Shown: in pieces, positions 1-5,070 of the stretch
Layout: every line of letters starts with the position of its first letter
Numbering within the stretch: the first letter of the stretch is position 1
Origin: Candidatus Aminicenantes bacterium UBA4085
Lineage (GTDB): Bacteria > Acidobacteriota > Aminicenantia > Aminicenantales > UBA4085
Direction: 5' to 3'
Assembly: GCA_002383325.1 (NCBI GenBank)
Contig: DFYJ01000041.1
Coordinates: forward strand, 1 to 6,927
DNA: 6,927 bases
Position numbers and translations under genes: made by a program
Notes under the pieces: model-generated
Seen by the model: the letters and a program-made list of their open reading frames with translations, nothing else
What the model was told of the DNA's origin: nothing
Database searches by the model: none

Positions 1-69
1 GGACGGGCCGGGAGGAAGGCGGCGATCCAGGGATTCCAGAATCCACCGTTCGTAGCTTCGGCAGCTCAT
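1..69 (-). CDS. Probable anti-sigma factor, N-terminal fragment (runs off left edge)
   Basis: Only the first 23 codons are present. They read MSCRSYERWILESLDRRLPP followed by GPS, then the window ends. The ATG overlaps the TGA of the ECF sigma gene (ATGA), and a strong ribosome binding site GGAGGGG (74-80) lies four bases upstream of it, inside the sigma gene. Position and coupling are typical of a sigma/anti-sigma pair. The fragment also fits the start of a zf-HC2 (anti-sigma zinc-finger) domain, where an early Cys is followed by a short helix, an 'LDxxLP' turn and then a HxxxCxxC motif that would lie beyond the edge. The Cys at position 3 is seen; the rest of the zinc site and any membrane helix are not. 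The role (holding the sigma factor inactive until an envelope signal) is inferred from context. Confidence 0.6.
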   Translation of the reverse strand, partial: MSCRSYERWILESLDRRLPPGPS

Positions 70-647
70 GCTTCCCCTCCCTCGACCCCGAATCCCTCTT
101 TCAGGATCGGGGCCATCTTTTTGCGCAACAGGCGGCGGGCCCGGAACAGCCGCGAATCGACCGTGCCCGGCGAGATCTTCAGGGTCCGGACGATCTCCTC
201 GTAGGGCAGGCCCTGGACATCCCTCAGGTTCAGGATCACGGCGTACTTGGGCGGCAGGGTTCCCAGGGCTTGGAGGACGGCGGTCCGCCGCCGGGCCTCC
301 TCGCGGGCCTCGTCGCGGACGCGGCTCGGATCCTCGCTTGCGAGCCGGCCTTCCGGGACGTCGTTCAGGGACATCTCCTTGCGCCGCCCGATCTTGCGCA
401 GATGATCCTTGACCCGGTTGACGGCGATCCGGTAGAGCCAGGTGCCGAACTCGGAGTCGAAGCGGAAGTCGGACAGGTGGAGATAGGCCTTGACGAAGAC
501 GTCCTGGGCCAGGTCCTCGGCCGTGGCCGCGTCGCGAACGAAGCTGAATGCGAGATGGTACACTTTGGTCTCATACTTTCTGACGAGGTCCTCGAAAGCG
601 CCCCGGTCGCCCCGGCGCGCGCTTTCGATGAGCGTTCGGTCGTCCAT
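66..647 (-). CDS. ECF-family (sigma-70 group 4) RNA polymerase sigma factor, RpoE-like
   Basis: This 193-residue protein is full length for an ECF sigma factor. Region 2 spans about residues 18-86, with the core-binding/-10 recognition motif DLAQDVFVKAY (45-55) and the region 2.4 helix FGTWLYRIAVNRVKDHLRK (67-85). A charged linker rich in Arg and Glu (about 87-120) leads to region 4 (about 121-175). Region 4 contains LPPKYAVILNLRDVQGLPYE and a helix-turn-helix ending in SPGTVDSRLFRARRLL, which reads the -35 element. The MDDRTLIESARRGDRGAF start is typical of the family. The ribosome binding site is weak: GGAAAG lies 12 bases upstream of the ATG. The gene is coupled to the probable anti-sigma gene at 1-69. 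Its own upstream region carries an ECF-type promoter shared with the gene at 922-1347, so autoregulation is likely. The exact ECF subgroup cannot be told by eye. Confidence 0.95.
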   Translation of the reverse strand: MDDRTLIESARRGDRGAFEDLVRKYETKVYHLAFSFVRDAATAEDLAQDVFVKAYLHLSDFRFDSEFGTWLYRIAVNRVKDHLRKIGRRKEMSLNDVPEGRLASEDPSRVRDEAREEARRRTAVLQALGTLPPKYAVILNLRDVQGLPYEEIVRTLKISPGTVDSRLFRARRLLRKKMAPILKEGFGVEGGEA

Positions 648-678
648 ACGGTTGCAACGCTTTCCGCCTCCGTCACCT

Positions 679-707
679 TTTAGACGCAGGCGAGGGCGAA
701 ATCTTCC
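679..707 (-). promoter_or_regulatory. ECF (sigma-E-like) promoter of the sigma factor gene
   Basis: On the minus strand a -35 element GGAAGAT (701-707) is followed by exactly 15 bases and then GTCTAAA (679-685). The E. coli sigma-E consensus as generally described is GGAACTT, about 15 bases, then GTCTAA or GTCAAA, so the -10 matches fully and the -35 at 5 of 7 positions. The predicted transcript would start near 672, giving a leader of about 25 bases before the sigma ATG at 647. The same heptamers with the same spacing occur before the gene at 922-1347, which greatly raises confidence that this is a real element read by the adjacent sigma factor. Confidence 0.75.
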
Positions 708-723
708 AGGCTTGCGGCCGACC

Positions 724-757
724 CGCAGGACGGCCTGCGCCCATGAGCTCTATAGAG
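724..757. other. Two short perfect palindromes upstream of the sigma gene
   Basis: The interval holds a 6-bp stem with a 4-base loop, CGCAGG-ACGG-CCTGCG (724-739), and a 10-bp perfect palindrome CTCTATAGAG (748-757). Both lie upstream of the ECF promoter in a stretch with no convincing gene. They could be protein-binding sites or chance in GC-rich DNA. No function is assigned. The rest of 708-840 shows nothing else apart from the possible housekeeping promoter. Confidence 0.2.
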
Positions 758-788
758 AGGAAGATGCCCGCCCCGTACTCAAAGCGGC

Positions 789-817
789 ATTATACAGGGA
801 AAAGGGGGATAAGGGAA
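789..817 (-). promoter_or_regulatory. Possible housekeeping (sigma-70) promoter upstream of the sigma factor gene
   Basis: On the minus strand there is a perfect TATAAT hexamer (789-794), with 17 bases between it and a poor -35 candidate TTCCCT (812-817). It would give a leader of about 135 bases for the sigma factor gene, allowing basal transcription in addition to the ECF promoter. The -35 matches the consensus badly, so the call rests on the -10 hexamer and on its position in an otherwise GC-rich region. Confidence 0.3.
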
Positions 818-842
818 CCGGCTGGATCCGGCGATGAACCCT

Positions 843-888
843 AAAAAAGGCCCCCTGCCCGCCCCCGGGGAGGAGCGGGACAGGGGGG
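843..888 (-). terminator. Intrinsic (Rho-independent) terminator after the exported-protein gene
   Basis: Read on the minus strand, a strong hairpin is followed two C's and G's later by six T's (843-848). The arms on the plus strand are CCCCCTGCCCGC (851-862) and GCGGG-A-CAGGGGG (875-887), giving 12 base pairs with one bulged A and a loop of about 12 bases. The hairpin begins some 34 bases beyond the stop codon at 922 and separates that gene from the sigma factor gene, so the two are independent transcription units. Confidence 0.8.
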
Positions 889-921
889 AAAAGGGTTAGG
901 AATTGAACAAGGAGGGAGTTT

Positions 922-1347
922 TCACTTGGCCTGACGGACGGCCGTCCACTCGGGAGGAGTCATCTGGCCGCCGCCGGGGGGCGGGTTGCCGCCGGGAGGA
1001 TTGCCGCCGCCGCGCTCCATGGTGCCCTTCATGTTGTTCGGATCGACGATCTTGCCCTTGTAGGTCGTTTCCATGGTCCCGCGGGGGGTCTCACGGACGA
1101 TCTTCCAGGTCACGTCGTCGCCTTTGATCGTGCCTTCGCCCTTGGATTCCGTGGGCTGGCCGTCGCGCCCGACGCCGGCCACGGTCACGGCCAGCTTCTC
1201 GCCCGTCTGGACGAACGTCACGACGGACTTCATCTCGCGCTCGCCCATCTTCATGGTGAAATCCCATGCGCCGCTGATATCGGCGGCCGCATAGGCCGCG
1301 ATCCCGGTCAGGGACACGGCCAGCATTGCCAGCAACACTTTCTTCAT
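922..1347 (-). CDS. Small exported lipocalin-like beta protein, candidate ECF target
   Basis: This 141-residue protein has an N-terminal signal peptide: MKK, a hydrophobic core LLAMLAVSLTGIAAYA and an Ala-rich cleavage site near residue 20. The mature part starts ADISGAWDFTMKMGEREMKS and alternates short beta strands and turns (FVQTGEKLAVTV, GEGTIKGDDVTWKI, TTYKGKIVDPNNMKGTM). This pattern is common in small periplasmic 'ISGxWxF' proteins with a lipocalin-like fold in Acidobacteria-type genomes. A Gly/Pro-rich insert (residues 113-127, RGGGNPPGGNPPPGG) precedes the last strand PPEWTAVRQ. The start is set by AGGAGG (1353-1358) five bases before the ATG; an in-frame upstream start at 1464 would lie above the promoter and lacks the signal sequence at its N-terminus. 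Its ECF promoter (1402-1430) is the same motif as that of the sigma gene, implying a cell-envelope stress role. The molecular function is unknown. Confidence 0.85.
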   Translation of the reverse strand: MKKVLLAMLAVSLTGIAAYAAADISGAWDFTMKMGEREMKSVVTFVQTGEKLAVTVAGVGRDGQPTESKGEGTIKGDDVTWKIVRETPRGTMETTYKGKIVDPNNMKGTMERGGGNPPGGNPPPGGGQMTPPEWTAVRQAK

Positions 1348-1401
1348 AGATTCCTCCTGAGAACATTTCGGGCCTGACGGGAGGGTCCGTCCGCCACACA
1401 C

Positions 1402-1430
1402 TTTAGACGATAGCCTCGAAAAAATCTTCC
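1402..1430 (-). promoter_or_regulatory. ECF (sigma-E-like) promoter of the exported-protein gene
   Basis: On the minus strand GGAAGAT (1424-1430) is followed by 15 bases, including a run of T's, and then GTCTAAA (1402-1408). This is identical in both elements and in spacing to the promoter in front of the sigma factor gene at 679-707. The start site is predicted near 1395, leaving a leader of about 48 bases with the AGGAGG ribosome binding site at its end. The intervening 15 bases differ between the two copies apart from the first T's and the C before GTCTAAA, so the likeness is not simply a recent duplication. Confidence 0.78.
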
Positions 1431-1432
1431 CG

Positions 1433-1447
1433 CCCGGAGAGTCCGGG
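1433..1447. promoter_or_regulatory. Perfect inverted repeat abutting the ECF promoter
   Basis: CCCGGA-GAG-TCCGGG is a perfect dyad with 6-bp arms and a 3-base centre. It begins three bases upstream of the -35 element of the minus-strand ECF promoter and about 130 bases upstream of the predicted sigma-54 start site of the plus-strand operon. It could be an operator or activator site for either side, or chance in GC-rich DNA. The next bases (1449-1459) read GGCC-GGA-GGCC, a further small symmetric element. Confidence 0.3.
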
Positions 1448-1459
1448 AGGCCGGAGGCC

Positions 1460-1495
1460 GACAATAATGTGGGGGCAGCGACAAATCCGTTCGTC
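1460..1495 (+). promoter_or_regulatory. Candidate upstream activator site for the NtrC-type regulator
   Basis: GACAAT (1460-1465) and GACAAA (1480-1485) recur 20 bases apart, about two helical turns. The second copy pairs with TTCGTC (1490-1495) as an inverted repeat with a 4-base centre and one mismatch in six. The dyad centre lies about 85 bases upstream of the predicted sigma-54 start site, within the range where enhancer-binding proteins usually bind. An AT-rich stretch (1514-1540) separates it from the promoter and could aid DNA bending. The binding protein is inferred only. Confidence 0.3.
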
Positions 1496-1545
1496 TCAGC
1501 CCCTCTCGCTGTCTGATATATATATTATATTCTACAACATACATC

Positions 1546-1562
1546 TTGGCACGTTCCGCGCA
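1546..1562 (+). promoter_or_regulatory. Sigma-54 (-24/-12) promoter of the five-gene operon
   Basis: TTGGCACG-TTCC-GCGCA matches the sigma-54 consensus (TTGGCACG-N4-TTGCA) at all eight -24 positions and at the key GC-A of the -12 box. The invariant GG (1548-1549) and GC (1560-1561) are separated by exactly 10 bases as required. Transcription would start near 1573, and the leader of about 24 bases contains the AAGGAGG ribosome binding site (1584-1590) of the gene at 1597. A sigma-54 activator is encoded at the end of the same operon. The sequence just upstream (1514-1545) is strikingly AT-rich for this window. Confidence 0.75.
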
Positions 1563-1596
1563 TAAAGATTGGCGAAGCTCATCAAGGAGGTATAGA

Positions 1597-1992
1597 ATGA
1601 GATTCAAAAAGACCATGATGACGGCCGCGATCCTGAGCTTGGGGCTTGCCCTTCTGGGACCCGGCGCCTTCGCCCAGGTCAAGAAGAACAGCTTCAAGAA
1701 CAAGGTGGCCACCAACGCCGCCCTGAAGATCCAGTTCCAGGACCAGAACTGCGACGGGCTCAACGACCTGGCCCGGGACCACGACAACGACGGCATCCCC
1801 AACGGCCAGGACCCCGATTGGTCCCGGCCCAAGGACGGGTCCGGCTATAAGGCCGGCAGCGGGAACGGCGGCTCCGGCAGCGGCCAGGGACTCGGCAAGG
1901 GCGGCTTCCGCGGCACTTCCGGAACCCCGTTCGGGGGCGGAGTCTGCGACGGCACGGGCCCTAAGGGCAAGGCTTCCGGCAAGGGCCGCTGA
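1597..1992 (+). CDS. Small secreted Gly-rich protein with Asp-rich calcium-binding-type repeats
   Basis: The protein has 131 residues and an N-terminal signal peptide (MRFKK, hydrophobic core about 9-24, cleavage near AFA-QVKK after residue 26). Residues 49-72 carry two Asp-rich loops, DQNCDGLND (49-57) and DHDNDGIPNGQD (61-72). They resemble thrombospondin type 3 or EF-hand-like calcium loops. From residue 80 on, the chain is Gly/Ser/Lys-rich and probably disordered, ending in GVCDGTGPKGKASGKGR. The only two cysteines of the mature protein (52 and 117) could form a disulfide joining the loops to the tail. The start is fixed by AAGGAGG six bases before the ATG; an in-frame ATG-like start at 1546 lies inside the sigma-54 promoter and is rejected. 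It is the first gene of the operon and closest to the promoter, so probably the most highly made product. Its function is not known; a surface or matrix protein is one guess. Confidence 0.85.
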   Translation: MRFKKTMMTAAILSLGLALLGPGAFAQVKKNSFKNKVATNAALKIQFQDQNCDGLNDLARDHDNDGIPNGQDPDWSRPKDGSGYKAGSGNGGSGSGQGLGKGGFRGTSGTPFGGGVCDGTGPKGKASGKGR

Positions 1993-2006
1993 AGCAAGGA
2001 TCGAAA

Positions 2007-2051
2007 GCCGCGGGGGCGAGCGGGGGACAGCCCTGGCCCGCCCCCGGCGGC
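2007..2051 (+). promoter_or_regulatory. Intercistronic RNA hairpin between the first two operon genes
   Basis: GCCGCGGGGGCG (2007-2018) can pair with CGCCCCCGGCGGC (2039-2051), giving 12 pairs with one bulged G and a loop of 20 bases. No T run follows, so it is not a standard intrinsic terminator. It ends 12 bases before the ATG at 2064 and could partly hide that start, stabilise the upstream message, or attenuate transcription, so that the small secreted protein is made in excess over the genes that follow. The GC-rich context makes some pairing expected by chance, but this stem is unusually long. Confidence 0.45.
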
Positions 2052-2063
2052 GTGGAAACGAGC

Positions 2064-3386
2064 ATGAGGAAGATTTGGATCGCCGCCTGGCTGATGGCCG
2101 CGGCCTGTCTGCCGGCGGCGGCCGACACACTCCAGTTCTCGCTGGCCCAAGCTTATACCGGCAACCTGTTCCAAACTTCTCTCTCCGGCTCGGACCAGGT
2201 CACCGTAGCGGGCTTCTCCTGGGAGAAGTCCCTCTCCTCTTTCAGCCTCTTCGCCGGGGCGGAGTATTCCCGGCTCTGGGAGAATTCGGGCCTGAGCGAC
2301 CTGGACCTGTCCATCGGCGCCGACTACGTGAAGTCCCTGGGCGCCAAGACCGCGCTCTATTTCGCCCTCGAGGGACAAGCGCTCCGATTCGGGGAGGACT
2401 TCTCCGACTTCAACCGCACCGGCGGGCGCTTCACTGCCTCGCTCAAATCCTATCTCTCTCCTTCCTCCATCCTCAAGGGCACGGCGGTCACGGAATACCG
2501 GTCCTACGCTTTCAGCCCCTTCGACTTCCTCAGCCAGAGCGCGGCCGTCTCCGTGGACAAATACTTCGCCTCGCGCACCACGCTGAAGGCCGAGCTGTCC
2601 TGGGGATACAAATATTTCCTCCACCCCTGGCTGGAGGACGGGGGAGCCGCGGCGGAGGAAGCGGCCGCGGCCGCTGAGACGGCCGGACTGACGCCCGGGA
2701 CGGCCGGAGAAGGCCCCGGAAATGCCGGCGGAGGCGGGTCATCCGGATCCGGCGAACGGTCCGAGGTCGCATCGGGGAAAGCCGGCTCCACCGGCAACGG
2801 CCCGGGATCCCCGAAATCGGGCGGAGGCGGGACAGGCGCCGCCGAATGGCGGGGCAGCCGCTCCTTCAGCTACGCTTTGGTCTCCGAGGAAGGCGGGGGA
2901 AGCGGCATCCAGACGGCCTCCTTCAACGGGATCATCGCCCAGGGCTTGGGCGACCGGATCGGCCTTCGGCTGGCCGGCGTCTGGCAGCGGACACTTTCGG
3001 GCCGCAATCCCTTCTCCGCGGTGGAAGAGTTCGCCATGATCGAGAACCCCACGTACGACGCCTTCGCCTGGCAGGGCTGGGGCTGGAATGCCCAAGCTAC
3101 GGCGCTCCTGCCCTGGAACATCGAGCTGCGCTTGGGATATACTTGGACCGACAAAGAGTTCCCGGGCATCGAAGCCCTGGGGCTTGACGGGCTCCCGCTC
3201 GGCGATACCCGGCGGGACCGCCGCGGTCAGATCGAGGCGCGCTTGGAAAAGACCTTCGCCCATTGGACGGCCGTCCTGGCGGCCGCTTTCATCCGCAACG
3301 ACTCCAATGATCCGCTCTACGAATGGCGCGGGCCGTCCGTCTCATTGAGCCTGGATTGGCGCCCGGGCCCCGGGAAGAAGAAATGA
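2064..3386 (+). CDS. Putative outer-membrane beta-barrel protein with Gly/Ala-rich insert
   Basis: The 440-residue protein begins with a signal peptide (MRKIWIAAWLMAAACLPAAA, cleavage near residue 20). The mature chain alternates short amphipathic strands rich in aromatic and small residues with charged loops, e.g. FSLFAGAEYSRLW, LDLSIGADYVKSL, ALYFALEGQALRFG, GLRLAGVWQRTLSG, NIELRLGYTWTDKEF, TAVLAAAFIRNDSN and SVSLSLDW. This is typical of outer-membrane barrels, with an RNDSNDPLYEW segment before the last strand. A low-complexity stretch (about residues 191-262) very rich in Gly, Ala, Ser and Glu interrupts the barrel half way and is likely a surface or periplasmic loop. The last strand is followed by a short basic tail RPGPGKKK rather than ending on an aromatic residue. 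I chose the ATG at 2064 over a GTG four codons upstream because it places the basic signal-peptide start at the N-terminus; GGAAACGAG serves as a weak ribosome binding site. Transport or anchoring partner of the neighbouring exported proteins is possible; function unproven. Confidence 0.8.
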   Translation: MRKIWIAAWLMAAACLPAAADTLQFSLAQAYTGNLFQTSLSGSDQVTVAGFSWEKSLSSFSLFAGAEYSRLWENSGLSDLDLSIGADYVKSLGAKTALYFALEGQALRFGEDFSDFNRTGGRFTASLKSYLSPSSILKGTAVTEYRSYAFSPFDFLSQSAAVSVDKYFASRTTLKAELSWGYKYFLHPWLEDGGAAAEEAAAAAETAGLTPGTAGEGPGNAGGGGSSGSGERSEVASGKAGSTGNGPGSPKSGGGGTGAAEWRGSRSFSYALVSEEGGGSGIQTASFNGIIAQGLGDRIGLRLAGVWQRTLSGRNPFSAVEEFAMIENPTYDAFAWQGWGWNAQATALLPWNIELRLGYTWTDKEFPGIEALGLDGLPLGDTRRDRRGQIEARLEKTFAHWTAVLAAAFIRNDSNDPLYEWRGPSVSLSLDWRPGPGKKK

Positions 3387-3826
3387 GCCGCGCCGCCGCG
3401 CTCCGGACCGCTCTGCTGGCCGCCTTCTTGGCCTGGACGGGGACGATCGCCGCTCAAACCAGCTCTCACTTCTACGACGTCGACACCGAGGTCCGGATTG
3501 AGGGGGCCGTGGAAAGCATCCGCTTCGAGCCCCGCTACGCGGGCACGGCGCCGTTCCTCGTCCTGGGGCTGCGGGAGAAGAAGACCGATCGGATTCTCCA
3601 GGTCGAAGTCAGCCCGGCCTGGTTCTTCGACCGGGATTTCCACCAGGGGGAGGCCGTTCGGATCATCGGCTCGCTGGTTTCCCAGCCCGGGCAGCCCGCC
3701 CTGCTGATCGCCCGCGAGGTAACGGTCCAGGGCGAAACGGTCACCGTGCGCGACCGGAAAGGCTTTCCCAGCTGGCGGGGCGGCCCCAAGGGCTCCTCCG
3801 GCCGCCGGCGGGGCGGACAGGCTTGA
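3383..3826 (+). CDS. Exported OB-fold-like small protein
   Basis: This 147-residue protein starts with a signal peptide (MSRAAALRTALLAAFLAWTG, cleavage near IAAQ-TSS at about 25). The body (30-131) has a pattern familiar from a family of small periplasmic OB-fold-like proteins: a strand VRIEGAVESIRF, FLVLGLREKKTD, ILQVEVSPAWFF, 'GEAVRIIGSLV', PALLIAREVTVQGETVTVRD, then GFPSWRG. In those relatives the sequence similarly reads PAWFL...GDxVxVTGS...LIAREV...LRDxxGxPxW. The tail (133-147) is Gly/Arg/Lys-rich and probably disordered. The ATG overlaps the stop of the barrel gene (ATGA) and GGGAAGAAG precedes it, so translation is coupled. Lying directly before the histidine kinase, it might bind a ligand or metal and modulate sensing in the periplasm; that is inference. 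No catalytic motif is visible. Confidence 0.8.
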   Translation: MSRAAALRTALLAAFLAWTGTIAAQTSSHFYDVDTEVRIEGAVESIRFEPRYAGTAPFLVLGLREKKTDRILQVEVSPAWFFDRDFHQGEAVRIIGSLVSQPGQPALLIAREVTVQGETVTVRDRKGFPSWRGGPKGSSGRRRGGQA

Positions 3827-5070
3827 AGAGAAGCGGCCTGCTGGCGTTCTTCCTCCTTCCAGCGGCCGGTGTCCTGGCCCTGTTCTTCGTCCAGTCCGCC
3901 CTCAACCGGTCCTTCATCCGCCGCAGCACCGAGGCCCTGGCCCGGGAGCAATTGGCCGCATCGGCCCGCATCCTGGAGTCGGAGGCCTCCCGCCTGCTGG
4001 GAGCGGGGGTGCCGGCCACCGAGATCATCGGCCGTTTCGCCGGTCCGGCCGACGCCTATTTCCTGGCCCTGTCCGGAGCCGACGATACGGTCCTGAGCTG
4101 GTCCTCGCGGTTCGAGGGGTACCTCCCGATCGGCAAGGCCGATCGGGGCAGCCAAGACGAATGGATCATCGAATCTCCGGCCGGGGCGATCCTCAGCCTC
4201 CGGCGGCCCTTCCGCGGCGGCGACGGGCGCTCCTATACGCTCTATATCGGCTACTCCCTGGCCCGCCTTGAGGAAATGCAGAGCTATTCCCGACGCAGCT
4301 TTCTGCTTCTGGCCGCGGCCATGGCCGCCGTCGGGCTGCTCATCCTCAGCGGCGTCTACCGGCTTCACCGCCTGACCCTGGCCCGGGCCGAGGAGGCCAT
4401 GGCCGAGCGCAAGGAGAAGCGCCGCTTCCAGGAGCTGTCGGGCTTCTCGGCCGGGATCGCCCACGAGATCAAGAATCCGCTCAACGGCCTGGCCCTGCTG
4501 CTCGAGACTTTGGAGCGCCGCGCCCCCGCGGAACTGGCCGCGGACACGGCCCTCGGACGGGCCGAAGTGGAGCGGATAGCCCGCATCATCGACCAATTCT
4601 CCTCGGCGGCCCGGCCGCTCGAGATCCGCGGCGAGCGCATCCCGGCCGGCCCGCTTCTCCGCGAGGCGGCCGAGCCGCTGGCCGAAGAGGCCGCCCGCCG
4701 CGGGATACGGCTGCGGACCGAGGCGCCCGGGGACTTGGCCGTCTGGGGCGACCGGACCCTTCTCCTGCAGGCCCTGTTCAACCTCCTGCGCAATGCCGTC
4801 GAAGCGACCGAAACCGGCGCCGTGGAGATCCGGGCCGGGCGCCGCCACGGCCGGCTCCTCATCGACGTCGAGGACACGGGCCGCGGCATCCCGGAGGCGG
4901 ACCTGGCGCGGATCTTCGATCCCTTCGCTTCGAACAAGCCCGGAGGCCTGGGCGTGGGGCTGTTCCTGACCCGCAAGATCATCGAAGCCCACGACGGAAC
5001 CGTCGCGGCCGAGCCACGGCCCGAAGGGGGGACGCGGTTCCGAATCGATCTTCCCGGAGGCCGGACATGA
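3823..5070 (+). CDS. Membrane sensor histidine kinase, NtrB/ZraS type
   Basis: The 415-residue protein has two membrane helices (about 5-25 and 160-179) enclosing a periplasmic sensor region of about 130 residues (27-157) of unrecognised family. The cytoplasmic part has a short coiled linker (181-203), then HisKA with the phospho-acceptor H-box FSAGIAHEIKNPLNG (His214). The ATPase domain shows an N-box LFNLLRNAVEAT (Asn320 and Asn324), G1 box DTGRGIP (351-357), F box IFDPFAS (364-370) and G2 box GGLGVGL (374-380). No HAMP or PAS domain is evident. Translation starts at TTG (3823), which overlaps the stop of the previous gene (TTGA); no ATG fits a complete first membrane helix. The phosphate is expected to go to Asp54 of the regulator encoded next, whose ATG overlaps this gene's stop. 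The signal is unknown, but the exported proteins upstream in the operon suggest it is an envelope or extracellular cue. Confidence 0.93.
   Translation: MKRSGLLAFFLLPAAGVLALFFVQSALNRSFIRRSTEALAREQLAASARILESEASRLLGAGVPATEIIGRFAGPADAYFLALSGADDTVLSWSSRFEGYLPIGKADRGSQDEWIIESPAGAILSLRRPFRGGDGRSYTLYIGYSLARLEEMQSYSRRSFLLLAAAMAAVGLLILSGVYRLHRLTLARAEEAMAERKEKRRFQELSGFSAGIAHEIKNPLNGLALLLETLERRAPAELAADTALGRAEVERIARIIDQFSSAARPLEIRGERIPAGPLLREAAEPLAEEAARRGIRLRTEAPGDLAVWGDRTLLLQALFNLLRNAVEATETGAVEIRAGRRHGRLLIDVEDTGRGIPEADLARIFDPFASNKPGGLGVGLFLTRKIIEAHDGTVAAEPRPEGGTRFRIDLPGGRT

Noticed and set aside
270..683. Plus-strand open frame opposite the ECF sigma factor
   Set aside because: It mirrors the sigma gene, shows no family motif and has no convincing ribosome binding site.
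1347..1464. Longer version of the exported-protein gene starting at 1464
   Set aside because: It would start upstream of the ECF promoter, bury the signal peptide 39 residues inside, and ignore the perfect AGGAGG before the ATG at 1347.
1513..1545. Sigma-70 promoter in the AT-rich island before the gene at 1597
   Set aside because: Several TATA-like hexamers exist, but none has an acceptable -35 element at 16-18 bases; composition alone explains them.
2034..2048. Second sigma-54-like element (TGGCCCG-N6-GC) just before the barrel gene
   Set aside because: It has GG and GC at the right spacing, but the -12 box is poor, it lies in a C-rich hairpin arm, and the start site would fall only about four bases before the ATG.
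1845..2624. Minus-strand open frame opposite the secreted protein and barrel genes
   Set aside because: Its product is Glu/Gly/Arg-rich without motifs, and the opposite strand has signal peptides and ribosome binding sites that fit real genes.
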